NCBI RefSeq assembly: GCF_000337695.1
Contig: NZ_AOIA01000161.1
Span: forward strand, 1-50,061
DNA: 50,061 nucleotides
Reading direction: 5' to 3'
Source of the DNA: Natronococcus jeotgali DSM 18795
GTDB lineage: Archaea; Halobacteriota; Halobacteria; Halobacteriales; Natrialbaceae
Numbering within the stretch: position 1 is the stretch's first letter; every line of letters begins with the position of its first letter. Below, in pieces: positions 24,206 through 32,149 of this stretch. The notes under the pieces were generated by a model. It worked only from the letters and a program-made list of their open reading frames with translations, was not told where the DNA came from and made no database searches. The translations under genes and the position numbers were made by a program.

Positions 24206-25281
24206 TGACAGCTGCCTACGTTGCGCTGGAGGGTGGCCACGTGATCGAGGGACGTGGTCGCGCTCCGGGAACGGCTCGTGGCGAACTGGTTTTCACGACG
24301 GCGTACACCGGTTACGAGGAGAGCCTGACCGACCCCTCCTACGAGGAGCAGGTGCTGACCTTCTCGTACCCGCTGATCGGAAACTACGGCGTCCGCGAGG
24401 AGCGCTTCGAGGACGACCGCGTCCACCCGCGGGCCGTGCTCTCCCGGGAGCTGACCGACGACGTCGCCGACTGGCTCGAGTCCGAGGGCGTCCCCGCGAT
24501 GGACCACCTCGACACGCGCGAGGTCGTCACCGATATCCGCGACGAGGGCGCGATGAAGTGTGGCATCGCCGTCGGCGAGGACGTCACCGAGGAGGACGCC
24601 CTGGCCGAGCTCGAGGCCTGCAAGGAGATGAGCGAACACACCGAGATCGGCGCCCAGGTCAGCGTCGACGACGTCGAGGTCCACGGCGCCGACAACGACG
24701 GCGCGACCGTCGCCCTGGTCGACTGCGGCGCGAAGGGCTCGATCGTCAGCTCGCTGCTCGAGCGCGACGCCGAGGTCCACGTGTTGCCCTACGACGCCGG
24801 CGTCGAGGACGTCGAGGCCGTCGATCCCGACATCCTGTTCGTCTCGAACGGCCCGGGCGACCCGGTCAACTTCGAGGAGACGATCGAACTCGTCGAGGAG
24901 TCCGTCGGCGAGGTGCCGATCGCCGGCATCTGCCTCGGCCAGCAGATCGTCGCCGAGGCCCTGGGCGGGAGTACCGAGAAGATGACCTTCGGTCACCGCG
25001 GCGTCAACCAGCCCGTACTCGACCTCGAGTCGGACCGCGTAGTCATGACGACCCAGAACCACGGCTACGCCGTCGCGGAGCCGGGCGAGCACCTCGAGGT
25101 CACCCAGGTCAACGTCAACGACGACACGCCCGAGGGGCTCGACGGGATCGAACACGACATCCTCACCCGCCAGTACCACCCCGAGGCCAACCCCGGTCCC
25201 GAGGACACCCTCGACTTCTTCGACGACGTCCTCGCGATGGCCGGCCACCACAGCCAGCGAGCCGTTCCCGCCGACGACTGA
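24205..25281 (+). CDS. carA: carbamoyl-phosphate synthase small subunit
   Basis: This 358-residue glutaminase subunit supplies ammonia to CarB for carbamoyl phosphate, used in arginine and pyrimidine synthesis. The N-terminal domain has YVALEGGHVIEG and the TAYTGYEESLTDPSY motif. The class I amidotransferase domain has the nucleophile C243 in GICLGQQIVAEALGG and the H325/E327 pair in QYHPEANPGPED. carB is not adjacent, which is usual for some haloarchaea; it must lie elsewhere. Control by the neighbouring Lrp fits a link to amino acid supply. Confidence 0.96.
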   Translation: MTAAYVALEGGHVIEGRGRAPGTARGELVFTTAYTGYEESLTDPSYEEQVLTFSYPLIGNYGVREERFEDDRVHPRAVLSRELTDDVADWLESEGVPAMDHLDTREVVTDIRDEGAMKCGIAVGEDVTEEDALAELEACKEMSEHTEIGAQVSVDDVEVHGADNDGATVALVDCGAKGSIVSSLLERDAEVHVLPYDAGVEDVEAVDPDILFVSNGPGDPVNFEETIELVEESVGEVPIAGICLGQQIVAEALGGSTEKMTFGHRGVNQPVLDLESDRVVMTTQNHGYAVAEPGEHLEVTQVNVNDDTPEGLDGIEHDILTRQYHPEANPGPEDTLDFFDDVLAMAGHHSQRAVPADD

Positions 25282-25332
25282 CGCCGTTCTCGGTTCCGCC
25301 GATCCAGATCGGAAGCGCCGCGAGCCAGCCGA

Positions 25333-26517
25333 CTACGACGAGCCGGCGACGATCTCCGCGACTCGCTCGCGGTCGAACAGTCGCTCCTCTGCCGGGATCT
25401 CGGGGTAGGACTCGCCCGACGAGTGGCCGGGCCACTCGCCGAACCGCTCCGGATAGAGCTGCTTGGCGGTCATCTCGAGCTGGAACAGGTTCATCAGCGG
25501 CCCCTGGTAGCGCATCCCGCCGGCGACGACCCGATCGTTCTCGACGGCCGCCAGGGTGGCGCCGACGGGGTGGTCCTCGAGCCGTTCGCGAACGCTCGCG
25601 ATATCGTACTGGGGGGTGATCCCCCAGAGGTGGAGGACGACGTCCGGGTCGGCCTCGGCCATCGCCTCGTAATCGATGACGCCCCAGTCGCCCGACCACT
25701 CGCGGTCGGCGAGGGCGTCGCGCGCGCCGAGCGGTCGCGTGTCGGCCTGCCAGAAGCCGTCCGCGTTGAGGTGGTACGCGTAGAACTCGCCGTCGCCGAG
25801 GGTGACCCGCGCGGCGGTCGGCCGCTCGTCCTCCGGCGGCAGGTTCGACTCGATGGTCGACTGCAGGTCGTCGTGGACGGCCGCGAGCGCGTCGTAGCGC
25901 TCGCCCTCCCGGAACACGGCCGCGACGCGCTCGAACAGCTCCCAGAGGGAGTAGTACTCGTAGCCGTCGGCGTAGGCGTCGGCGGGCTCGCTGTGGACGC
26001 CGCTGTGGAAGTTACCGAACCACGGCCCTACCGCGTCGGCGATCTCCTCGAGGTCGGCCTCGCTCCAGCCGTCCTCCGTGGTCAGGACGTAGGACGGATC
26101 CAGGAAGTGGACGTCGCTGTCGAGTTCGTAGACTTGTTCCTTGACGAGCCCCTGCTCGAGAGGATTCGGGAGCTCCTCCCACTCGAAGGAGACGCCCTCG
26201 AGGCGGTCGTAGAAGGCGTTCATCGTCGGTCCGGCCATCTCGGGGGAAAACAGCGAGTTCGCCGCCTCGCCGTGGCCGAGCGCGACCATCATATCGGTGT
26301 ACTGCGGGAACGTGACGAGGGCGTCCTCGGGGACGGCGTCGAACTCGACTTCGCCCGCCGGGGCCAGCGTCGCGGTGTGAGAGTCGGCGGCCGCCGTTCC
26401 GTTCTCGTCGCCGCCTTCGGTCTCGCTGACACAGCCGGCCGTCGCCCCGGTACCGACAGCGACACCTGCCGCGAGGAGTTCCCGTCTGGTTCGTTCGAAC
26501 GAACGCGTTTCGTCCAT
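25333..26517 (-). CDS. ABC transporter substrate-binding lipoprotein for iron-siderophore type ligands
   Basis: This 394-residue protein has a twin-arginine signal with lipobox: TRRELLAAG and ATAGC, with C29 as the lipidated residue. An acidic linker (EGGDENGTAAADS) leads to two lobes joined by a long helix, of the PF01497 periplasmic-binding type (FPQYTDMMVALGHGEAANSL; later YDIASVRERLEDHPVGATLAAVENDRVVAGG, in outline). The permease and ATPase are not in the window. The promoter contains a DtxR/IdeR-type box, so it is probably induced by iron shortage. Ligand could be a siderophore, haem or vitamin B12. Confidence 0.88.
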   Translation of the reverse strand: MDETRSFERTRRELLAAGVAVGTGATAGCVSETEGGDENGTAAADSHTATLAPAGEVEFDAVPEDALVTFPQYTDMMVALGHGEAANSLFSPEMAGPTMNAFYDRLEGVSFEWEELPNPLEQGLVKEQVYELDSDVHFLDPSYVLTTEDGWSEADLEEIADAVGPWFGNFHSGVHSEPADAYADGYEYYSLWELFERVAAVFREGERYDALAAVHDDLQSTIESNLPPEDERPTAARVTLGDGEFYAYHLNADGFWQADTRPLGARDALADREWSGDWGVIDYEAMAEADPDVVLHLWGITPQYDIASVRERLEDHPVGATLAAVENDRVVAGGMRYQGPLMNLFQLEMTAKQLYPERFGEWPGHSSGESYPEIPAEERLFDRERVAEIVAGSS

Positions 26518-26522
26518 GCGAA

Positions 26523-26536
26523 TTAGGCTAGCCTAA
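26523..26536 (-). promoter_or_regulatory. iron-dependent repressor (DtxR/SirR-type) operator
   Basis: TTAGGCTAGCCTAA is a perfect 14-base palindrome and is close to the core of the DtxR/IdeR box (TTAGGTTAGGCTAACCTAA in bacteria). It lies between the minus-strand TATA element CTTTTAG (26541-26547) and the start codon at 26517, where a bound repressor would block initiation. It also contains CTAG, a word that is rare in haloarchaeal DNA. Confidence 0.6.
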
Positions 26537-26653
26537 AAACCTAAAAGTCGATCGATCGGAATCGGGCGACGGAGTCGATGCCCCGAAGCGCCGACCGGAC
26601 CGACGCGGAGTCGTGGGTGGCGGTTAAGCGGTCGGCGGACGATACCGTCACCG

Positions 26654-27085
26654 ATGACGACAGATCGACTCCTCGTTCCCGTCGCTGGCGGCCCCAACAC
26701 GGAGTTCGCCGCCGAGACCGCGGGGGCGCTGGCCCGCGCCCACGACGCGCGGATCGAGCTCGTCACCGTCGTCCCCGACCGCGAGGAGGCGACGGTCGCC
26801 GAGGCGCGGACGCTGCTCGATCGCACCGCGCCCGCGCTGGGTGCCGTCGAATCCGTCCGACAGATCGTCCTCGAGGGGTCGGTCGTCGAGACGATCGTCG
26901 AGCGCTCGAGCAGCCACGACGTCACCGTCGTCGGCGCGGCCGAGGGCTGGTTCCTCCGGCGGGCGCTGGTCGGCGACGTCCCCGAGGCGATCGCTCGAGA
27001 GGCCGACGGCGCCGTCATCATGGCCAAGCGAAACCAGGCCGTTCCGGAGGCGCTGTGGCGTCGGCTTCGGGATCGGTTTCGATAA
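26654..27085 (+). CDS. universal stress protein (UspA family)
   Basis: This 143-residue single Usp domain starts MTTDRLLVPVAGGPN and has the alternating strand-helix pattern of the family. The usual ATP-binding motif (GxxGxxx...GSV/S) is weak: the relevant stretch reads TVVGAAEGWFLRRALVGDVPEAIAREADGAVIMAKR in outline, which keeps G-x2-G-x8-G only loosely, so ATP binding is uncertain. Such domains often follow amino-acid permeases, but none lies next to it here. The gene sits between the iron-binding protein and the structured region before purNH. Confidence 0.82.
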   Translation: MTTDRLLVPVAGGPNTEFAAETAGALARAHDARIELVTVVPDREEATVAEARTLLDRTAPALGAVESVRQIVLEGSVVETIVERSSSHDVTVVGAAEGWFLRRALVGDVPEAIAREADGAVIMAKRNQAVPEALWRRLRDRFR

Positions 27086-27147
27086 CCGCAGGCGCGGGGG
27101 TTCGGCGTCGACGCTGGCCGCGTCCGCGTACCGGAGGTGTTTTGTAG

Positions 27148-27274
27148 CGATAGCGAAGAGGTGCGGGTAGACGGCACGGCCAGTCGGCTACCTTTCAGCC
27201 CGCGTGGTTTCCACGCGCGGCCACCGCTGACTGGCCTACCCCGTCTCTCTACTACTCGCGAGCGACCGCTATCG
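27148..27274. ncRNA. candidate structured RNA between the Usp gene and purNH
   Basis: Within the 406-base gene-free gap 27086-27491, CGATAGCG (27148-27155) pairs perfectly with CGCTATCG (27267-27274). Inside it are GGGTA/TACCC (27165-27169 with 27237-27241), GGCCAGTC/GACTGGCC (27178-27185 with 27229-27236), and a perfect hairpin CGCGTGG-TTT-CCACGCG (27201-27217), which lengthens to ten pairs with one bulge (GCC/GGC). On the minus strand ACA (27143-27145) follows the closing stem by two bases, as in the ACA box of H/ACA guide RNAs. The outer stem could also be replaced by the hairpin AGCGAC/GTCGCT at 27261-27279. Nothing in the gap is a tRNA by eye. Strand and function are not known. Confidence 0.4.
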
Positions 27275-27347
27275 TCGCTGTGATCCTCGAGTCCCGCGAA
27301 CCGAGAGCACTCGAACGGCCTCGACGAGCCCCTGCCTCCCCGCCCGT

Positions 27348-27398
27348 TCAGTCGTGTCGGAACGACCGCTGGCCCGCAAACGCCATCGCGGCGTCCAC
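27348..27398 (-). pseudogene. duplicated fragment of the 3' end of purH
   Basis: Read on the minus strand this stretch codes for VDAAMAFAGQRSFRHD followed by a TGA stop. The real purNH gene ends IAMAFTGQRSFRHD and TAG at 27492. The two are alike in the last 13 residues (12 identical) and in most of the underlying bases, and lie about 144 bases apart in the same orientation. Nothing upstream of the fragment extends the homology. It is the remnant of a partial duplication or of an earlier copy of the gene end, now untranslated. Confidence 0.75.
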
Positions 27399-27442
27399 CT
27401 TTTTCCGCTCGGGCTCCTTCTCCGGTCAGTCGCCGCTCGCGC

Positions 27443-27461
27443 AAAAATCTGGGCCAAAAAA
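27443..27461 (-). terminator. T-rich terminator after purNH
   Basis: On the minus strand, following the GC-rich GCGAGCGAGCGG, there is TTTTTT (27456-27461) and then TTTTT (27443-27447), which is the usual form of intrinsic archaeal termination. It lies about 30-50 bases after the purNH stop. Confidence 0.5.
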
Positions 27462-27491
27462 CCGCTCGCTCGCGCCGTTCGCTCGCGGCTG

Positions 27492-29123
27492 CTAATCGTG
27501 GCGGAACGACCGCTGCCCCGTAAACGCCATCGCGATCCCGCGCTCGTCGGCGGCCTCGATCACGTCGTCGTCGTTGACCGAGCCGCCGGGCTGGATCACG
27601 GCCTCGATCCCCGCCTCGGCGGCCTCCTCGATCCCGTCGGGGAACGGGAAGAAGGCGTCCGAGGCCATCACGGCGCCCTCGGCGTCTTTCCCCTCGGCGT
27701 GTTCGTCGGCCTTCATCGCCGCCAGCCGGACCGCGTCGACCCGGGAGACCTGTCCCATCCCGACGCCGACGGTCTCGGTCCCCTGCGCGAGGAGAATCCC
27801 GTTCGACTTGACGTGTTTCAGCGTCTGCCAGGCGAACACCATCGACTCGAGTTCCTCGTCCGTCGGCTCGCGCTCGGTGACGACCTCGAGGTCGTCGGCG
27901 GTGATCGACTGCAGGTCTCGCTCCTGGACGAGCCGCCCCCCGACGAGCGGTTTCTCGGTGAACCGGTCCGTTCGCTCCCCCAGCTCTCCGACATCGAGCA
28001 CCCGCAGGTTCTCCTTCTCGCGAAGGGTCTCGAGGGCGTCCTCGCTGTAGCCCGGCGCAACGACGACCTCCTTGAACGAGTCGATCACCAGCTCGGCGGT
28101 CTCGGCGTCGCACTCCCGATTGAGGGCGACGATACCGCCGAAGGCGCTCATCGGGTCCGTCGACAGGGCCCGCTCGTAGGCCTCGGCGAGCGAATCGGCC
28201 GTCGCACAGCCCGCGGGGTTGGTGTGTTTGATCACCGCCGCCGCGGGCTCGTCGAACTCCTTGATGAGATTCAGGGCACCGTCGGCGTCGTTGTAGTTGT
28301 TGTACGACAGCGCCTTCGCGCCCTCGTTCAACTGATCGGCGTGGACGACGCTGGCCTCGTCGCAGGTGGAGTCGGTATAGACCGCGGCGTCCTGGTGGGG
28401 GTTCTCGCCGTAGCGCAGCGTGTCGGCGCGGTCGTTCGAAACGATGCGGCGGGACGGCAGGCCCTCGGCGTCGGGGGCGCTCGAGACGTCCGCGTCGACC
28501 GAGACCTCGCCCGCCTCGAGATCCACATCGACCGCACCCTCGGCGAACCACTTCACCGCCCGCGGGTACGCGCGGAACTCGCCCTCGCGGAGGACCCGTT
28601 CCTTCAGCCGTTCCTCGTCGTCGCCCTCGTAGATCGGCACCGGCTCCTGGGTGACGATCGGGCCGGCGTCGACCTCGCTCTCGACGACCTCGCCCCCGTC
28701 GTCGGTCGCGTCGGTGACGACGTGGACCGTACAGCCCGTCACCGAGACGCCGGCCTCGAGGGCGTCGCCCCAGGCGTCGGCGCCGGGGAAGGCGGGCAGC
28801 AGGGAGGGGTGGACGTTCAGCGTCGTCGGCTGGGCCTCGAGGAAGGTATCCGAGAGGATCCGCATGTAGCCGTCCAGACAGACCAGGTCGAACTCGTGGT
28901 CGGCCAGGGCCTCGGTGACGGCCCGTTCGTGCTCGCGGCGGTCCATCCCGTCCTCGAGCGGGACGACCTCGGTGGCGATTCCGCGCTCGGCCGCGGCCTC
29001 GAGAACCGGCGCCTCCGGATCGTTCGAGAGGACGACGGCGAGTTCGGCCCCGCCGGGTCGGCGGTCGGCGACGTTCAACAGGTTGCGCCCACGGTTGCCG
29101 GCCAGTCCGGCGATTCGGGTCAT
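27492..29123 (-). CDS. purH: PurN-PurH fusion: GAR formyltransferase plus AICAR formyltransferase
   Basis: This 543-residue protein joins two folate-dependent purine enzymes. Residues 1-190 are PurN (GAR formyltransferase): MTRIAGLAGNRGRNLL, TLNVHPSLLPAFPG with the catalytic His, and the DDGGEVV loop. From about 215 on comes the AICAR transformylase domain of PurH, with RYGENPHQDAAVY, the KHTNPAGCA catalytic Lys-His motif (about 299-307), and DAFFPFPDGIE. The N-terminal cyclohydrolase domain of bacterial PurH is absent; IMP cyclohydrolase must come from another gene (PurO in many archaea). ATG 29123 is preferred to 29186. A TTATAC element at about 29175 is on the promoter side. Divergent from purB. 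Confidence 0.93.
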   Translation of the reverse strand: MTRIAGLAGNRGRNLLNVADRRPGGAELAVVLSNDPEAPVLEAAAERGIATEVVPLEDGMDRREHERAVTEALADHEFDLVCLDGYMRILSDTFLEAQPTTLNVHPSLLPAFPGADAWGDALEAGVSVTGCTVHVVTDATDDGGEVVESEVDAGPIVTQEPVPIYEGDDEERLKERVLREGEFRAYPRAVKWFAEGAVDVDLEAGEVSVDADVSSAPDAEGLPSRRIVSNDRADTLRYGENPHQDAAVYTDSTCDEASVVHADQLNEGAKALSYNNYNDADGALNLIKEFDEPAAAVIKHTNPAGCATADSLAEAYERALSTDPMSAFGGIVALNRECDAETAELVIDSFKEVVVAPGYSEDALETLREKENLRVLDVGELGERTDRFTEKPLVGGRLVQERDLQSITADDLEVVTEREPTDEELESMVFAWQTLKHVKSNGILLAQGTETVGVGMGQVSRVDAVRLAAMKADEHAEGKDAEGAVMASDAFFPFPDGIEEAAEAGIEAVIQPGGSVNDDDVIEAADERGIAMAFTGQRSFRHD

Positions 29124-29291
29124 GGTCGAATCCGCGCCCGCGACCGGGAAAGCCGTTGCGGTCTCGATCGGCGAGTTATACATCATCGAGTATTATTGCG
29201 GCAGCATTTCCTCGACATACCGAAGAAATATGCACAGTCGTGGCTCCCCGTTTCGATACGTTTTTCCACCCCGCTGGAAAGGATCGGAACG

Positions 29292-30683
29292 ATGACCGAC
29301 ACCAACGCGCTGTACGCCGTCTCGCCGATCGACGGCCGCTACGCGGGACGAACGGAGCGGCTCTCGCCGTACGCCAGCGAGGCCGCGCTAATGCGCGCTC
29401 GCGTGCGCGTCGAGGTCGAGTACCTGATCGCCCTCGCCGACCTGGAGGCGACGCCCCTGGAGCTCTCGCTGGACGACCGCGAACACCTGCGCGGGCTGTA
29501 CCAGCACTTCGCCGAGGAGGACGCGCGACTGATCAAGACCCTCGAGACCGACGGCTACGGCGAGTACGAGGCGACCAACCACGACGTCAAGGCCGTCGAG
29601 TACTTCCTTCGCCACCGCCTCCCGGAGGGCAGCGACGCGGGCCCCTGGATCCACTTCGGGTTGACCAGCGAGGACGTCAACAACCTCGCCCACCGACTGT
29701 TGCTGGCCGAGGCCGTCGACGAGGTGGTGCTGCCGACGCTGTACGGGGTCCGAAAGACGCTCGCCGAGATGGCCCGCGAGCACCGCGACCTGCCGATGCT
29801 GGCTCGCACCCACGGCCAGCCCGCGACGCCGACGACGTTCGGCAAGGAGCTGGCCGTCTACGCGGCGCGGCTCGGTCGCGCGACGGGTCGGATCCGGAAC
29901 GCGGCGGACGACCTCTCGGGGAAGCTCGGAGGCGCGTCGGGGACCTACGCGGCCCACGTCGCGGCCTACCCCGACGTCGACTGGCCCGCCTTCGCCGAGG
30001 CGTTCGTCGAGGATCTGGGCCTCGAGTTCACTTCGTTGACGACCCAGGTCAACCCCTGCGACGACCTCGCGGCGCTGTTCGACGCCCTGGGCGGTGCGAA
30101 CGACGTGCTGCTCGATCTGGACCGGGATATGTGGCTCTACGTCTCCGATCGCTACCTCGGCCAGGAGGCCGTCGCGGGCGAGACGGGCTCCTCGACGATG
30201 CCCCACAAGGTCAACCCGATCGACTTCGAGAACAGCGAGGGGAACCTCTCGAAGGCCAACTCGGACCTGACCTTTCTCGCCGACTACGTCACGACCTCGC
30301 GGCTCCAGCGGGATCTCTCCGATTCGACCGTCAAGCGAAATATGGGAGCCGCCCTCGCCCACTGCCTGATCGGCTACGAGAAGACCGCCGCGGGCCTCGA
30401 GAAGGTCGTCCCCAACGAGCGGGTGATGCGCGACGAGCTCGAGTCGACCCCCGAGATCATCGGGGAGGCCGTCCAGACGATCCTGCGTCGGGAGGGGAAA
30501 GACGACGCCTACGAGCGGGTCAAGGAGCTGACCCGCGGCCGACGGGTTTCGCTCGAGGACTTCCGGGCGCTGTTCGACGAGCTCGAGGTCGAGGACGAGG
30601 TTCGCGCGGAGCTGCGCGAGCTGACCCCCGCCGACTACACGGGCGTCGCGAGCGAGCTGGTCGGAGCCCAGGATCGGGAGTAG
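29292..30683 (+). CDS. purB: adenylosuccinate lyase
   Basis: This 463-residue enzyme of the fumarase superfamily cleaves SAICAR and adenylosuccinate, releasing fumarate. The length and N-terminus (YAVSPIDGRYAGRTERLSPYASEAAL) match the long, E. coli-like type. Signatures: ATNHDVKAVEYFLR, IHFGLTSEDVNN, LARTHGQPATPTTFGKELAVY and the catalytic-loop motif GSSTMPHKVNPIDFENSEGN with the conserved Ser. It is divergent from purNH, and a weak AT-rich element (GATACGTTTTT, about 29255-29265) precedes the ATG. Together with purNH it forms a small purine cluster, which is here split from the other pur genes. Confidence 0.95.
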   Translation: MTDTNALYAVSPIDGRYAGRTERLSPYASEAALMRARVRVEVEYLIALADLEATPLELSLDDREHLRGLYQHFAEEDARLIKTLETDGYGEYEATNHDVKAVEYFLRHRLPEGSDAGPWIHFGLTSEDVNNLAHRLLLAEAVDEVVLPTLYGVRKTLAEMAREHRDLPMLARTHGQPATPTTFGKELAVYAARLGRATGRIRNAADDLSGKLGGASGTYAAHVAAYPDVDWPAFAEAFVEDLGLEFTSLTTQVNPCDDLAALFDALGGANDVLLDLDRDMWLYVSDRYLGQEAVAGETGSSTMPHKVNPIDFENSEGNLSKANSDLTFLADYVTTSRLQRDLSDSTVKRNMGAALAHCLIGYEKTAAGLEKVVPNERVMRDELESTPEIIGEAVQTILRREGKDDAYERVKELTRGRRVSLEDFRALFDELEVEDEVRAELRELTPADYTGVASELVGAQDRE

Positions 30684-30756
30684 GCGCTCCGTCCGGGATT
30701 CGTCGCCGACCCCGCCGATCAGTACTGATTTGAGCGGGCGTCGCTAACCGTCGGCC

Positions 30757-30855
30757 ATGATCGAGTATCTCTTTCCCGAGATCGCCACGATCCTGCTGTT
30801 TCTGGTGGGGATCGTCTGTCTGATCGCCCTGCTGTACATCTCGATCAAGTGGTAA
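30757..30855 (+). CDS. 32-residue single-span membrane microprotein
   Basis: This small gene reads ATG to TAA without a gap. The product begins MIEYLFPE, has one hydrophobic stretch of about 20 residues (IATILLFLVGIVCLIALLY), and ends ISIKW, with a positive residue and an aromatic at the membrane edge. It has the look of a membrane-embedded microprotein rather than chance: the GC-rich codon bias of its neighbours is kept, the N-terminus carries acidic residues, and an element CAGTACTGATTTGAG about 35 bases upstream could be a promoter. No homologue is known to me. It is isolated between purB and dapE. Confidence 0.6.
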   Translation: MIEYLFPEIATILLFLVGIVCLIALLYISIKW

Positions 30856-30946
30856 GCGGCGCCTCGTCCGTCGTCCGCTCCCGCGGCGACGGCGCCCCGC
30901 GAACCGCTCCCGGTCCCGACGGCGAGTCGTGTCGTGTCCGAACCGC

Positions 30947-32023
30947 TCACCGAAGGAGGGTCTCGAGGGTCCGTTCGACGGCGTCGGCCGCGGCCTCGAG
31001 TTCGGGGAGCCGAACGTACTCGCGCTGGGCGTGGGCGACCGCGCCCGCCTCGTCGGCCAGCACGCCCGGCCCGAAGACGACCGTCGGGGCGTCCGCCGCG
31101 AAGAAGGAGGCCTCCGTCGCCGCGCCGAAGGGGCGAACCTCGCCCCCGCCGGCGTCCGCGAGCGCCCGCACCAGCGGATCGTCCTCGTCGGTGACGAACG
31201 GGTCCGGAAACGGCGTATCCGGGCGGATCAGTTCGACCGAGGTCGAGAGCTCGTCCGGCGTGTGCGCCGCGAGATACGACTCGAGGGCCGCGCGAAACGA
31301 GTCGCTGGTCTCGGGCGGGACGTTCCGTCGGTCGAACGTGATCCGACAGCGCCCCGGGACGCGGTTGGGCGCGTCGCCGGCCTCGAGCCCCGACGGCGTG
31401 AGCTTCGGCTCGCCGAGCACCGGGTCCGGGTCCGGACCGACGTCATCGTCGTAGCGCCGTAGAGCCGCGAGGACGTCGGCGACGCCGAACACCGGGTTGC
31501 GCTCGGCGGGGACGCTCGCCGCGTGGCCGGCCTCGCCCTCGACCGTCACGGTTCCCTCGCACTGTCCGCGGGCGGCGACACAGACGTCGAGGCCCGTCGG
31601 CTCGCCGACGACGTAGCCGTCCGCCGACAGCGTCTCCTCGAGGTGGGCCGCGCCGGTCATCAGCGTCTCCTCGTCGGGGGTCAGCGCTAGCGTGAGCCGT
31701 CCCGCGGTCGGCTCCGCGCGGAGAAAGGCCGCCAGCAGGGCGGCGAGGGGCCCCTTCGCGTCGCAGGCGCCCCGTCCGGAGACGACCTCGCCGTCGCGCT
31801 CGTAGGGGACGTGGGGCGCGACGGTGTCGAAGTGGGTGTTGAGCACGTAGTGGGGCCCGTCGTCGTCCCCCCGAGTCGCGAGGACGGAGCCGCGGGCGTC
31901 GACGTCGGGTTCGTGGCCGGCCTCGCGCAGCGTCTCGAGCAGCAGGTCGCGCATCGCCGAGACGTCCTCGTGAGAGGGGGTCCGGACCGCCTCGGCGTGG
32001 AAGGTGGGAATGTCGAAGCTCAT
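30947..32023 (-). CDS. dapE: M20-family peptidase, probable succinyl-diaminopimelate desuccinylase
   Basis: This 358-residue enzyme is of the ArgE/DapE/CPG2 type. The metal-binding motifs are NTHFDTVAPH (H and D), GRGACDAKGPLAALLAAFL (D), TPDEETLMTG (catalytic E then E), GEPTG, and the last ligand His near GAVAHAQREYV. The dimerisation domain lies in between. The genes of the lysine pathway are nearby: lysA at 32622-33857 on the same strand. That makes succinyl-diaminopimelate the likely substrate, but acetylornithine or other N-acyl amino acids cannot be excluded. ATG 32023 is used. Confidence 0.82.
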   Translation of the reverse strand: MSFDIPTFHAEAVRTPSHEDVSAMRDLLLETLREAGHEPDVDARGSVLATRGDDDGPHYVLNTHFDTVAPHVPYERDGEVVSGRGACDAKGPLAALLAAFLRAEPTAGRLTLALTPDEETLMTGAAHLEETLSADGYVVGEPTGLDVCVAARGQCEGTVTVEGEAGHAASVPAERNPVFGVADVLAALRRYDDDVGPDPDPVLGEPKLTPSGLEAGDAPNRVPGRCRITFDRRNVPPETSDSFRAALESYLAAHTPDELSTSVELIRPDTPFPDPFVTDEDDPLVRALADAGGGEVRPFGAATEASFFAADAPTVVFGPGVLADEAGAVAHAQREYVRLPELEAAADAVERTLETLLR

Positions 32024-32149
32024 GGGTCCTCGAGCGACGGTTCGTCGCTACCGACACGTTTCGAACGTCGGGACATAAGCTCACGCCTTCGCGGTGCGAA
32101 ACGGCGACCGGGACCGGGCGGGCGCCGCGATCGCGATCGAACGGGGGGC

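Noticed and set aside
27165-27242. MITE or IS terminal repeat as an explanation for the structured region before purNH.
   Set aside because: No target-site duplication around it and no second copy in the window; the possibility stays open if copies exist elsewhere.
27354-29291. Long upstream extension of the purB frame across purNH.
   Set aside because: It lies on the opposite strand of purNH and has a composition typical of antisense; purB begins at ATG 29292 with the family N-terminus.
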